From the NCBI GenBank assembly GCA_030747075.1, contig JASLLL010000029.1, positions 1 to 32,657 on the forward strand: a stretch of DNA of 32,657 bases, written 5' to 3'. Origin of the DNA: Gemmatimonadota bacterium (GTDB lineage Bacteria > ARS69). This document shows positions 1 to 8,722 of the stretch, one piece after another (the stretch's first letter is position 1; each line of letters opens with the position of its first letter). Under the pieces are notes generated by a model that was not told the DNA's origin, searched no databases, and saw nothing but the letters and a program-made list of their open reading frames with translations. The position numbers were made by a program, and so were the translations under genes.

Positions 1-205
1 CCCACCTCCGGTCGACCCCGCCCCGACTCCTTGCCCGACGCCGCCTGACAAACCCTCGCGACGAACCCACCTCCGGGCACCGGCTCTTGCCCGGATTTTC
101 TGCGAGATGGCCCCTGACAGACCTTCGCGACAGGAGCATGGTCCCACCTCCGGTCGACCCCGCCCCGACTCCTTGCCCGACGCCGCCTGACAAACCCTCG
201 CAACG
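1..205. repeat. Imperfect tandem repeat, about three units
   Basis: Bases 1-63 recur at 143-205 with one mismatch (base 60 against 202). A more diverged unit starts at 66: it keeps the leading CCCACCTCCGG, the central TTGCCCG and the trailing CCTGACAGA followed by CTTCGCGAC. Unit spacing is 65 and 77 bases. The array touches the left edge, so the copy number is unknown. No convincing gene lies in 1-556: the short open frames there are proline- and arginine-rich and have no ribosome binding site. The function is unknown; it could be an intergenic repeat family of this genome. Confidence 0.75.
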
Positions 206-334
206 GGCTTGGCGGCCACCTCGGGCACACGGTCGCATCCACTCCAATCCAGCGTGCTTTTCGGCCCCCTCTTGCCGATGCCGGGGAATGGGCGGAGAGT
301 GTGGCAATCGGTTGAAAGCGGGGCTTGAGCCGGT

Positions 335-364
335 TTGACGCATACGGCGTGCTTCTGGTAAACT
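335..364 (+). promoter_or_regulatory. Candidate sigma-70 promoter for the C25 protease
   Basis: TTGACG (335-340) and TAAACT (359-364) are separated by 18 bases. This would give a leader of about 185 bases before the GTG at 557. It is the best match in the upstream region. No other evidence supports it. Confidence 0.4.
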
Positions 365-416
365 CCCGGGCACGGTCGCGGTGTCTCCGCCTCACACCCG
401 TGAACCGGCATCAGGG

Positions 417-428
417 CAAGTGCACTTG
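417..428. promoter_or_regulatory. Perfect 12-base palindrome, possible operator
   Basis: CAAGTGCACTTG is its own reverse complement. It lies about 50 bases downstream of the candidate promoter at 335-364 and inside the presumed leader of the protease gene. The position would suit a repressor site, but nothing else supports binding. Confidence 0.25.
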
Positions 429-556
429 AGCGACTATCTCGCATATGGAACAGGCTTCGGATCATCCCGCGCGGTGCTTCCTTCCGGCTCCTCTCGTGCC
501 GCTGGTTTCAGACGAGTTGGTGTGTCCCATTCTCCGGCCCGCCGGGAGGTGATTCT

Positions 557-3500
557 GTGATCCGGAAGTCCTCTGCGTTGTTCGCCGCCTTCCTGCCTGT
601 TCTGATCGCTGCGTTGCTTCCCGCGGATGCCCTTGCGTCCAGCCTCCACGCGCGCGTGCGGTTCGACCCGTCCGACCTTTCCGTACAGGAGGCGCCGCAC
701 GGTTCCCGCGCGGACCTTTCCGGAGCAATAGAAGTGGGTGGGGAGGATGCCCCTGTCCTCCCCATGGCGGTTCGTGTGTTCTATGTGCCGGAAGGTCAGG
801 AAGTCACAGGAGTGACGGTGACCCCCGGTGCGGAGGTTCTACTGGAGGGGGTCTCTCTCCGCGCTCCGATCGCCTCCGCGGCGGAGGAGTCGGGGAGAAC
901 AGTCCACCGGGCATTCCCGGCGGGCGCGCGCGGCGACGGTGGCGGGATGGTGCCGGAACGGGCGGGCGTGTCGCTCGGCGGCGGGAACATGGCCGGGCAT
1001 CGCCTTCACACGGTGGCGCTCTTCCCGGTGCGATGGTCTCCCGCGGACGGTTCCGTTCGCTTTACCCGCACCTTTGATGTGGAACTGCAGCTTCGCCCGT
1101 CCGGAACACTCCCGGGACTGGCGCGAAGCCGCCCGCTGGGAGGGGTTGCGGGGCGCAGCATGGCGGCCGGACTTTCCGGCATGGTGGCAAATCCCGCCGA
1201 CCTTCCCGTGAGTGTCCTCCTTCCGGAGAGTTCGCCGCATCCGACCGGGCTTTCCGGGAGGGGACTCCCGGGGAGCATCGGGAGTTTCGTGGAGATGGTG
1301 ATCGTGACCACGGATTCGCTGGCCCCTTCATTCCAGGAACTTGCGGACTGGAAGACCGCGAAAGGGGTTCCCGCGGTCGTTCGCACCGTCGAGTGGATCG
1401 AAGCGAACTACCCCGGCGGGCATGACCTCCCAGAGAGGATTCGCCTCTTCCTGCGGGATGCGCACTCCCGGTGGGGAACAGGACTCGCTCTCCTCGGAGG
1501 AGATTACGCGCTGGTTCCGCCCCGGGCAGCCTTCAACCGGTTCTACTACGGCGGTTCGGAGATCCCGACGGATCAGTACTACGCCTGTCTGGACGGAGAC
1601 TGGAACGGGGACGGAGATGAATACTACGGTGAGGGAGAGTACAACTCGGACCCTGGAGATTCCGTAGACCTGTTCCCGGACATTTTCGTGGGAAGGGCTC
1701 CGGTGCAAAGTGTCGCGGAGGTGAACAACTTCGTTGCGAAGTCGCGCCTTTATGCAACGGGGCCGCCCGCCGGGTATGTCGAGGATCACACGGTGTTCGG
1801 GGAAGTGCTGTTTCCGTCGGACTGGGAGTACGGCGACTCTCAGTCGATCATCACGCTGGACGGGAAGGCGCTTGCTCAGGCAATGGACAGCCATGTCGCG
1901 CCGTCGTGGGCCAGGACGAAGCTCTATCAGAGCGACGGCGGTCTCAACCGGGATCTCGCGCTGGCACAGTTGTCGCGCGGCCCGCATATGCTCACGATCA
2001 TGGGACACGGAGATGCGTTCAAGTTCTCGGTGGGGGATTCGCCCAATCCGCTCATCTATGTGGCGGATACGGATTCGCTCACGAACTGGCCCCACCTCAC
2101 GATGGTCATGGCGACTGCATGCAATCCGAATCAGTTCGATCTGGAGTGTCAGGGCGAAAGCCTGATGAACAACCCCACCGGCGGAGCGGTTTGCGTGGTC
2201 GGCCCCACGAGAGTGGACTTCCCGGTCTCCTCTTCGGCGTTCCACGAGGGCATGTACCGGCTCATGTTCGACCACGGAGTCACGGGGCTTGGCGCGGCGA
2301 ACCAGATGCATCGGATTCCGTATGCGGCGATTTCCGTGTCGGATGCCACATCAGATCGGTGGACCCTCCTGACGAAGATCCTCATGGGCGACCCGGAGCT
2401 GAGTCTCTGGACGCGGGAACCACAGGATCTTGTGGTGACCCACGCGGGTGCGGTGACGCATGGCCTGACTTCTCTCACGGTGTCCGTGGCGGATACCACC
2501 GGCACTCCTCTGGCCGATGCGCTGGTCTGCGTAAGCGGCCCGGGCGGCACCTACGGCCGCGCTGTCACGGATGTCAGCGGACAGGCGGCGCTGGATCTAT
2601 CGGCGGGCGACACGGATTCCCTGTCGGTGGTGGTGACGCTTCCCGAGTATCTCCCGTATGTCGGGTCGACGCTGATCACTCCCGCGGCGGGCGCATTGCT
2701 GGCGCTCTCGTCGCACGAGACGGATGACGACTCCACCGGTGGATCCTCCGGCAACGGGGACGGAACGATCGATGCGGGCGAGACGGTGGAGCTGGACCTT
2801 CTCCTGGCGAACGATGGGGGAGCGAACGCGTCGGCCGTTTCGGTGGCGGCCTCCGTGGAGGCGGGGTCTTCCGCCACCTTCGATCTGTTCGTCAACGGTA
2901 TCCGGAATCCGGCGGCGGTGTTCATCGGTCCGGACCGTGTGAATCCCCCCGCGGTTCCTTTCACCATCGACTTCGCCGCCCCCTTTGCGCCCACGGAAGG
3001 CAAGCCGAGTTTTGTCTTCACCGCGCACGCGACGGCGGGCGATGTCGGGGTATTCCTCTGGCAGGATGACAGCGGATGGCACCTGGAGTGGGGAACGGGG
3101 ATGAGTTCGATGACCGTTGCGGGAATGATGCAGACGGACGGGCGTTTTCGGTCCGTCGCCCCCACGAAGCTGGAAGACGGCGCGGATGGAATCACGCTCA
3201 ACCCGACTTCGACGCAGGTGAACTTCGCCGGAACGGTCGACTCGGATGACCTGGCCGATGCGTTCGACTTCAGCATGGCCGACAGCACCATGCTGTCTGT
3301 CGTATCCGCAAGCGCTTCCGTGGGGACGGTTGCGGCCGGGGGGACGGGTTCGGGAACCGTGTCCGTGGGCGTGTCCGGTGCCGCGCGCGCGGGGCAGGTG
3401 GCCTATGTGGATCTGGAGATCTCCTCCGCGTCCGGAGGCCCGTGGAGCGCGTCGATTCCTGTGGTCTTCGCGGGGCCGGCTTTGTCGGCCTTCGTGATTG

Positions 3501-5689
3501 CCGTGGACGACTCGTCCGGTGCGCCGGTCTCCGGGGACGGGGACGGCATCGTGGAAGTGGGCGAAACCGTGCGCCTCACCACCCGCGTTGCCAATCGCGG
3601 GAACGGGGCGGCCGATGGCGTCACGGGTGTCGTGAGTGCGGCCACCGGGATCGCCTTCGTGGATTCCACGGACTCCTTCGGAGCGATCGCCGCGGGCGAG
3701 GAAGCCTCCGGCGTGGGCGGGTTCCTCTTCACCGTGACCGATCCCTCCGGCGTGTCGGTGGACCTTTCCATCACCGACTCCGTGGGACGCGCATGGGACA
3801 AGACCGTGGAGTTCGTGGCACCGTCCGCACCGACGGACCTTTCGTTTACTTCGACCGAGAGCGTCATCACGCTGACATGGGAGGCTTCTGCGGACGCGGA
3901 CCTGGCCGGGTACAACCTGTACCGCAGCCCGACCAGCGGCTCCGGGTTTGATCGCGTTCACTTTGATCTTCTTCGTACCGGGACGCGATTTGTGGATGCG
4001 GGGCTGTCTCTGTCGTCGGCGTTCTACTACCGCGTGGCCGCGGTGGATTCGTCCGGAAACGAAAGCGCCGCCTCCGACGAACTCTTCACATGGACCACGC
4101 AGCGGCAGCTGCCCGGGTGGCCACAGAACGCCGGAAGCAATGTCTTCGCGTCGATTCTCTCTGGAGATTCCGACGGCGACGGCGATGGCGAAGTCTTCGT
4201 CGGATCGCAGAATTTCAGTCTTCACGCATGGAACTCGGACGGGACCGTGATCTCCGGCTTCCCGGTGTCCACCAGCAATCAGATCTGGGGCACGCCCGCC
4301 ATGGCGGACCTCGACGGGGACAACGATCAGGAGATCCTCTGGGGGTCGATGGATACCCGGGTCTACCTGGTGCACCACGACGGCTCGCCGGTGTTCGGCT
4401 CGTCGGCGCTCTTTGTGGATCTGCCGCTCGCGGGCGAGATGGTCCGGTCCACGCCGTGCTTCGCGGATGTGGATCTGGACAGCGAACTGGAGTTCATCGT
4501 CGGGACAGGCATCGGGACGCTGTACGGTTTCAATCATGACGGAACGACGATGGGCGACAGCACCGGGTTGATCTACACGGCGTCTCCCGGGAACTCCTCC
4601 GCGCGAATCTGGGGACCGATGCCCGTGGTCGATCTGGAGGACGACGGGTCGATGGAGATCGTGTTCGCAAGCTGGAACAACAAGGTCTACGCCATCGACT
4701 CCGACGGAAATCTGAAGCCGGGCTTCCCCCGAAGCGGCACCTCCGACTTCCGGAGCGGAGCGGTGGTGGCGGATCTGGATGTGGACGGCACGATGGAGAT
4801 TCTCGCCGGGTCCATCGACCGCAACCTCTATGTGTTTGATCACGACGGGGGCGACTACCTCCCGGGCGGGTCGTTCCATCTCTTCCCGGGAGATCTGCGA
4901 AGCGTTCCCGCGATCGGCCAGCTGGACGCGGACCCGGAACTGGAGATCGTGGTGTCGTGCATGGACGGACATCTCTACGCCTACAACCATGACGGAACCG
5001 GTCTCCTCAATCCGAACGGGCTCTTTGCTTCCATTGACTCGGCGAGCGCCATTTCCGCCAGCCCGATCCTCGTGGATGTGGACGGGGATCTGGACTTTGA
5101 GGTTTTCGTGGGCCATCGAAACGGCAGCTTCTACGGTTTCCATCACGACGGGACGGGCCTGGTGGGAATGCCGGTTCCCACGGCGTCGAGCATCTACGCC
5201 ACGGCATCCGCGAGCGATCTCGATGGAGACGGAGACATCGAGGTGGTCTTCGCGTCCTATGACCAGACGGTGAATGTGCTGGACTTCGACGGGCCGTCTG
5301 TCCCCGAAGCCTATGAGTGGGCGACCTATGCGGGGAACTCGCGCCGGACCGGCGTGTACGGCGACTCCGATCTGTCCGAGACGGGCGTGGGGGTCGGGAT
5401 GTCCGCCTCCCCGGCCTTCGCCCTCTCGGCTGCGGTTCCCAACCCGTTCCACCGCGCCACGACCATCCGGTTCGCGCTTCCCGAGAACGGTCCGGCGACG
5501 CTCCGGGTGTTCAATGTGTCCGGGCAACTGGTCAAGACGCTGGTGACCGCTCCCATGGAGCGCGGAGACCATTCGGTCCGGTGGGACGGCCGCGATGCCA
5601 CCGGGCTTCGCCTTTCCTCCGGCGTGTACTTCTACCGACTGGACTCCGCAGGGTTGACGAAGACCCGCAAGACGCTGCTTCTCCGATAA
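557..5689 (+). CDS. Secreted gingipain-type (C25) cysteine protease with beta-propeller and sorting domain
   Basis: This is a 1710-residue secreted protease. The GTG start follows GGGAGG (544-549). Residues 1-28 are a signal peptide. Residues about 30-220 resemble the C25 propeptide, and about 240-610 the catalytic domain. The likely catalytic pair is His484 in MGHGD and Cys522 in ATACNPN, in the order and spacing usual for gingipains. Two Ig/CARDB-like modules with NGDG.IDAGE-type acidic loops follow (about 715-830 and 975-1085), then a fibronectin-III domain (about 1088-1180). Eight FG-GAP/VCBS-like repeats with D.D.D..E loops (about 1185-1600) look like a calcium-binding propeller. The last 90 residues form a FlgD-like Ig domain (PNPF..TTIRF, SGVYFYRL, KT.K..LLR), the kind used as an outer-surface sorting signal in this superphylum. 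The substrate is unknown. It appears to be transcribed alone. Confidence 0.92.
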   Translation: MIRKSSALFAAFLPVLIAALLPADALASSLHARVRFDPSDLSVQEAPHGSRADLSGAIEVGGEDAPVLPMAVRVFYVPEGQEVTGVTVTPGAEVLLEGVSLRAPIASAAEESGRTVHRAFPAGARGDGGGMVPERAGVSLGGGNMAGHRLHTVALFPVRWSPADGSVRFTRTFDVELQLRPSGTLPGLARSRPLGGVAGRSMAAGLSGMVANPADLPVSVLLPESSPHPTGLSGRGLPGSIGSFVEMVIVTTDSLAPSFQELADWKTAKGVPAVVRTVEWIEANYPGGHDLPERIRLFLRDAHSRWGTGLALLGGDYALVPPRAAFNRFYYGGSEIPTDQYYACLDGDWNGDGDEYYGEGEYNSDPGDSVDLFPDIFVGRAPVQSVAEVNNFVAKSRLYATGPPAGYVEDHTVFGEVLFPSDWEYGDSQSIITLDGKALAQAMDSHVAPSWARTKLYQSDGGLNRDLALAQLSRGPHMLTIMGHGDAFKFSVGDSPNPLIYVADTDSLTNWPHLTMVMATACNPNQFDLECQGESLMNNPTGGAVCVVGPTRVDFPVSSSAFHEGMYRLMFDHGVTGLGAANQMHRIPYAAISVSDATSDRWTLLTKILMGDPELSLWTREPQDLVVTHAGAVTHGLTSLTVSVADTTGTPLADALVCVSGPGGTYGRAVTDVSGQAALDLSAGDTDSLSVVVTLPEYLPYVGSTLITPAAGALLALSSHETDDDSTGGSSGNGDGTIDAGETVELDLLLANDGGANASAVSVAASVEAGSSATFDLFVNGIRNPAAVFIGPDRVNPPAVPFTIDFAAPFAPTEGKPSFVFTAHATAGDVGVFLWQDDSGWHLEWGTGMSSMTVAGMMQTDGRFRSVAPTKLEDGADGITLNPTSTQVNFAGTVDSDDLADAFDFSMADSTMLSVVSASASVGTVAAGGTGSGTVSVGVSGAARAGQVAYVDLEISSASGGPWSASIPVVFAGPALSAFVIAVDDSSGAPVSGDGDGIVEVGETVRLTTRVANRGNGAADGVTGVVSAATGIAFVDSTDSFGAIAAGEEASGVGGFLFTVTDPSGVSVDLSITDSVGRAWDKTVEFVAPSAPTDLSFTSTESVITLTWEASADADLAGYNLYRSPTSGSGFDRVHFDLLRTGTRFVDAGLSLSSAFYYRVAAVDSSGNESAASDELFTWTTQRQLPGWPQNAGSNVFASILSGDSDGDGDGEVFVGSQNFSLHAWNSDGTVISGFPVSTSNQIWGTPAMADLDGDNDQEILWGSMDTRVYLVHHDGSPVFGSSALFVDLPLAGEMVRSTPCFADVDLDSELEFIVGTGIGTLYGFNHDGTTMGDSTGLIYTASPGNSSARIWGPMPVVDLEDDGSMEIVFASWNNKVYAIDSDGNLKPGFPRSGTSDFRSGAVVADLDVDGTMEILAGSIDRNLYVFDHDGGDYLPGGSFHLFPGDLRSVPAIGQLDADPELEIVVSCMDGHLYAYNHDGTGLLNPNGLFASIDSASAISASPILVDVDGDLDFEVFVGHRNGSFYGFHHDGTGLVGMPVPTASSIYATASASDLDGDGDIEVVFASYDQTVNVLDFDGPSVPEAYEWATYAGNSRRTGVYGDSDLSETGVGVGMSASPAFALSAAVPNPFHRATTIRFALPENGPATLRVFNVSGQLVKTLVTAPMERGDHSVRWDGRDATGLRLSSGVYFYRLDSAGLTKTRKTLLLR

Positions 5690-5692
5690 TCG

Positions 5693-5718
5693 GGAGGGCG
5701 GACGGAGTGCCGCCCTCC
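5693..5718 (+). terminator. Hairpin after the C25 protease gene
   Basis: GGAGGGCGG (5693-5701) pairs perfectly with CCGCCCTCC (5710-5718) around an 8-base loop, four bases after the stop codon. There is no real T-tract, only GTTG, so termination may be partial or Rho-assisted. Confidence 0.6.
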
Positions 5719-5719
5719 G

Positions 5720-5748
5720 TTGACAGGCGTCCCCGCGCGGGGGATGTT
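5720..5748 (+). promoter_or_regulatory. Candidate promoter of pyk
   Basis: A consensus TTGACA (5720-5725) is followed after 17 bases by GATGTT (5743-5748), directly after the upstream terminator. The predicted leader to the GTG at 5786 is about 30 bases. Confidence 0.45.
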
Positions 5749-5785
5749 CCCACGGTCGCATTCACCCGACTTCCGGAGAGTCTCC

Positions 5786-7222
5786 GTGCGCCGAACCCGC
5801 ATTGTGGCCACGCTCGGCCCCTCCTCCGAGTCGCCCGAGGTGGTGGCGGCGCTCCTCGCGGCCGGAGTCGATGTCTTCCGGCTGAACTACTCCCACGGAA
5901 CCCACGCGGATCACGGGCGAGTTCTGGAGGTCGTGCGCCGCGCCGCTGTGGACGCGGGGCGGGATGTTGCGGTCCTTCAGGACCTGGGCGGCCCGAAGAT
6001 CCGGACGGGCGAAGTCTCCGGCGGCGGGACGATCCGTTGGGAGACGGGCGCGCGAATCACCCTTGCGGAGGGGGCGGTGCCTCTGTCTCCGGGGGTTCTC
6101 TCGACGAATCTGGCGCATCTCGGCGGTCAGTTGCAGGTGGGGCATCGCGTGCTGCTTTCCGACGGGCGTGTGGCACTGCGCGTGACTGCGGCGAACGGTC
6201 CCCCGGAAATGGAAGTCGTGCTTGGAGGCGAGACGCGCTCCCGCGCGGGGGTCAACCTTCCCGACACCGAACTGGGCGTGCCTTCCTTCACCGACAAGGA
6301 TCGCGGAGACCTGGGTCACGGGTTGGCCGGGGGCGTGGAGTTGGTGGCGCTGTCATTCGTGCGGGCGGCGTCCGATCTGGATGCGCCACGCGAAGTCGCG
6401 GAGGAGGCGGGGAAGGACCTGTTCCTCGTGGCGAAGATCGAGAAGCCCGAAGCCGTCGACCGGCTGGATGGAATCCTCGACGCGGCAGATGCCGTCATGG
6501 TGGCGCGAGGGGACCTTGGTGTGGAGATGCCTCCGGAGGAAGTACCGTTTCTCCAGAAGCGGATCATTGCCGCTGCGAACGCACGGAGGATGCCGGTCAT
6601 CACGGCCACCCAGATGCTGGAGTCGATGATGGACCGGCCCGTGCCGACCCGTGCCGAGGCTTCGGATGTCGCGAACGCCATTCTCGACGGTACGGACGCC
6701 GTCATGCTTTCCGGGGAAACAGCGGTCGGTGCCTTTCCGGTGGAGGCGGTGCGTGTGATGGACCGCATCGCCCGGCGGGCGGACCTCTTCGTGCGTGCGC
6801 CGGTGGATGCACGCAATCCGTCCGGCGACGATCCCATGCTGCCGGTTGCACTTGCCGCAGGGCGCATTGCGGAAGAGGTGGATGCGTGCGCTCTGGTCGT
6901 TTTCACCGAATCGGGGAGGACGGCTCGCTTTGTATCGTCGCATCGGCCGTCGGTCCCGGTAATCGCGCTGACTCCGAAGCGGTCCTCGGCATTGGGGCTT
7001 GCGCTGTCGTGGGGGGTGAGGGCGGTGGAGATGCCTTTCGTGGATTCCATGGAGGAGATGCTCACTGACGGAGAGCAGCTCCTCATCGATTCCGGGTTTG
7101 TTCGGCAGGGAGACCGCGTCGTGGTGGTTTCCGGCAGTCGTTCGGGGCGTCCGGGGGGGACGCACCTCCTCAAAGTCATGACTGTCGGGGAGATGGACGA
7201 TTCCGGCACAGACCGCTCATGA
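5786..7222 (+). CDS. pyk: Pyruvate kinase
   Basis: This enzyme converts phosphoenolpyruvate and ADP to pyruvate and ATP, the last step of glycolysis, in the cytoplasm. The protein has 478 residues, the usual bacterial length. Family motifs appear in order: TLGPSS, RLNYSHG, DLGGPKIRTGE, the PDTELGVPSFTDKD segment, KIEKPEAV with the catalytic lysine, MVARGDLGVE, and the substrate loop ITATQMLESM. A complete C-terminal allosteric domain follows (about 340-478). The open frame extends to a TTG at 5720. I chose the GTG at 5786 because GGAG (5775-5778) lies at proper spacing and the protein then begins at the conserved RRTRIVATLGP block. It is a single gene between its own promoter and the next promoter. 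Confidence 0.95.
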   Translation: MRRTRIVATLGPSSESPEVVAALLAAGVDVFRLNYSHGTHADHGRVLEVVRRAAVDAGRDVAVLQDLGGPKIRTGEVSGGGTIRWETGARITLAEGAVPLSPGVLSTNLAHLGGQLQVGHRVLLSDGRVALRVTAANGPPEMEVVLGGETRSRAGVNLPDTELGVPSFTDKDRGDLGHGLAGGVELVALSFVRAASDLDAPREVAEEAGKDLFLVAKIEKPEAVDRLDGILDAADAVMVARGDLGVEMPPEEVPFLQKRIIAAANARRMPVITATQMLESMMDRPVPTRAEASDVANAILDGTDAVMLSGETAVGAFPVEAVRVMDRIARRADLFVRAPVDARNPSGDDPMLPVALAAGRIAEEVDACALVVFTESGRTARFVSSHRPSVPVIALTPKRSSALGLALSWGVRAVEMPFVDSMEEMLTDGEQLLIDSGFVRQGDRVVVVSGSRSGRPGGTHLLKVMTVGEMDDSGTDRS

Positions 7223-7229
7223 CGCACGC

Positions 7230-7258
7230 TTCCACGCCGGGGCTGCCCGTGATAGGAT
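7230..7258 (+). promoter_or_regulatory. Candidate extended -10 promoter of the selenoprotein gene
   Basis: TTCCAC (7230-7235) lies 17 bases before TAGGAT (7253-7258). The -10 box is preceded by TGA, matching the TGn extension. The leader to the ATG at 7314 is about 50 bases. Confidence 0.45.
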
Positions 7259-7313
7259 CTTTGCCGATCGTGCTGTGTTGGATGGAAGAACCCCCTGGGG
7301 AGAGACGACGAAC

Positions 7314-8714
7314 ATGAGATCCATTCCGAACCGTATTGTTCCGGCGACCGCCGCATTCCTTCTGGCGCTGGGCGCTTTCCTTCTCGGGTCGGGCGCACTG
7401 GCCGCCGAAGAGGACCCCCGTCTTATGCTGGTCTACTCCACGGATGAACGGAGCGAACTCCTTCCCTGTGGTTGAAAGTCCAAAGACAAGGGTGGGCTGG
7501 CCCGGCGGGCCGGCGAGATTGATTTGATGAGGGCGGCCGGCGAGAATGTCTTCCTGTGTGCGGCCGGGGACTTCACGGAGTACAAGAGTGCGCGACGCGC
7601 TTCCATGGACGACACGCGCGGAAAGGCCGCGAGCATCTGCCGTGTTCTGGGCATGCTGGGATATGACGCGATCGGGCTTGGCGAGAAGGACCTGGCGTTC
7701 GGGACCGCCTTCCTGGAGAAGCATGCGGCAGAAGAGGGCCTTCCCCTGACCTCGGCCAACGCACGCGATGCCACCACGAATGAACCGCTGTTCTCCCCGT
7801 TCATCATCGCGGAGAGGAACGGCGTGCGTGTGGGCTTCCTTTCGGTGACCGCTCCGGAGCGGCACATCGTCTCGCAGGTGGAGGATGTGCTGGTTGCGGA
7901 GGGCATCACGATCGCGGACCCCACGGTGTCTGCGGAGGAGTACCTGCCCCAGTTGCGGGCGACCACGGATGTCGTGGTTCTTCTGGCGCATACCGGCATT
8001 GAGACGGCCACATTCCTCGCGGAGGATCTGGATGTGGATGTCGTCGTGGTGGGGCACTTCCCGGCGATCGAGGAGCAACCCCGCGACCTGGACGGCACGC
8101 TGGTGGTGATGGCCGGAGGCAAGAGCGATCACTTCGGCAAGCTGGAGATTACCCTCGACGAAGACCGCTCCATGAAGTCCTGGCACGGTGAGGCGGTTCG
8201 TCTGCTCGCGACGGGCCCGGAGGATCCTGAGATCGCGGCCATTGCGAAGGCTGCGGACGAAAAGGAGAAGGCGCAGAAGCGGGACAGGCAACTGCAGTCT
8301 CAGCGCAAACGGGAACTGGAACTGGCCCGCGCGGACAAGGAGAAGATCCACGACCGTGGCGGTATCTTCGGGGCCGAGTCGTGCAAGTCATGTCACCAGG
8401 ACATCTACGACTCGTGGATGGAAACACCGCACGCCGCCGCATTCGCGACGCTTGCCGAAGCGGATGCCTGGGATCGACCGGAATGCGTGGGATGTCACAT
8501 CACCGGGCCGGAGCGGACGAGGGTTGTGGAAGATCCCAATGTGGCTCCCGAGGTGTGGAATGTGCAGTGCGAAGCGTGCCACGGAAGCGGACTGGAGCAC
8601 ACGCGTGACGGCTCTTATGTGACGGCCGGAGAGGCGCTCTGCGTGGAGTGCCATGACCCCGACAACAGTCCGGACTTCGACTACGCAACCTACGCATCCT
8701 ACGGTGTTCATTGA
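7314..8714 (+). CDS. Putative selenoprotein: secreted metallophosphatase-like domain fused to a tetrahaem cytochrome c
   Basis: The frame runs 466 codons from the ATG at 7314 and is crossed once by TGA (7473-7475, codon 54). Read as selenocysteine, the product is one coherent protein. A signal peptide (about 1-30) is followed by STDERSELLPCGU and then KGGLARRA. A 5'-nucleotidase/metallophosphatase-like domain (about 36-300) keeps AAGDF (Asp86), LLAHTG and VVVGH. A charged helix covers about 310-350. Four CxxCH haem sites start at residues 357, 391, 419 and 443. From memory, Cys-containing relatives carry CGC before a GGLARR motif, so TGA replaces the second Cys codon. The DxH and GNHE metal motifs of ordinary 5'-nucleotidases are not evident, so phosphatase activity is uncertain. 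It probably acts in the periplasm as a redox protein. The alternatives are a nonsense mutation or a sequencing error; the fitting hairpin and the intact frame on both sides argue against these. Confidence 0.8.
7473..7514 (+). promoter_or_regulatory. Selenocysteine UGA with bSECIS-like hairpin
   Basis: After the in-frame TGA (7473-7475), an 8-base-pair stem forms between GCTGGCCC (7496-7503) and GGGCCGGC (7507-7514), with one G-U pair and a GGC loop (7504-7506). The loop begins 28 bases after the TGA. Bacterial SECIS elements usually have a short stem-loop 16-37 bases after the UGA with a G in the first loop positions; this one fits. The assignment as a SelB-binding element is inferred. Confidence 0.65.
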
Positions 8715-8722
8715 TCGCCGGG

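Noticed and set aside
2597-5761. Open frame of 1054 codons on the minus strand
   Set aside because: It lies opposite the C25 protease, is rich in Arg, His, Gly and Pro, and shows no domain; high GC removes stops from the shadow strand.
7524-8714. Separate gene starting at 7524 after the TGA
   Set aside because: It would lack a signal peptide although it carries c-type haem sites, and the conserved motif crosses the TGA in the same frame; a single selenoprotein explains both halves.
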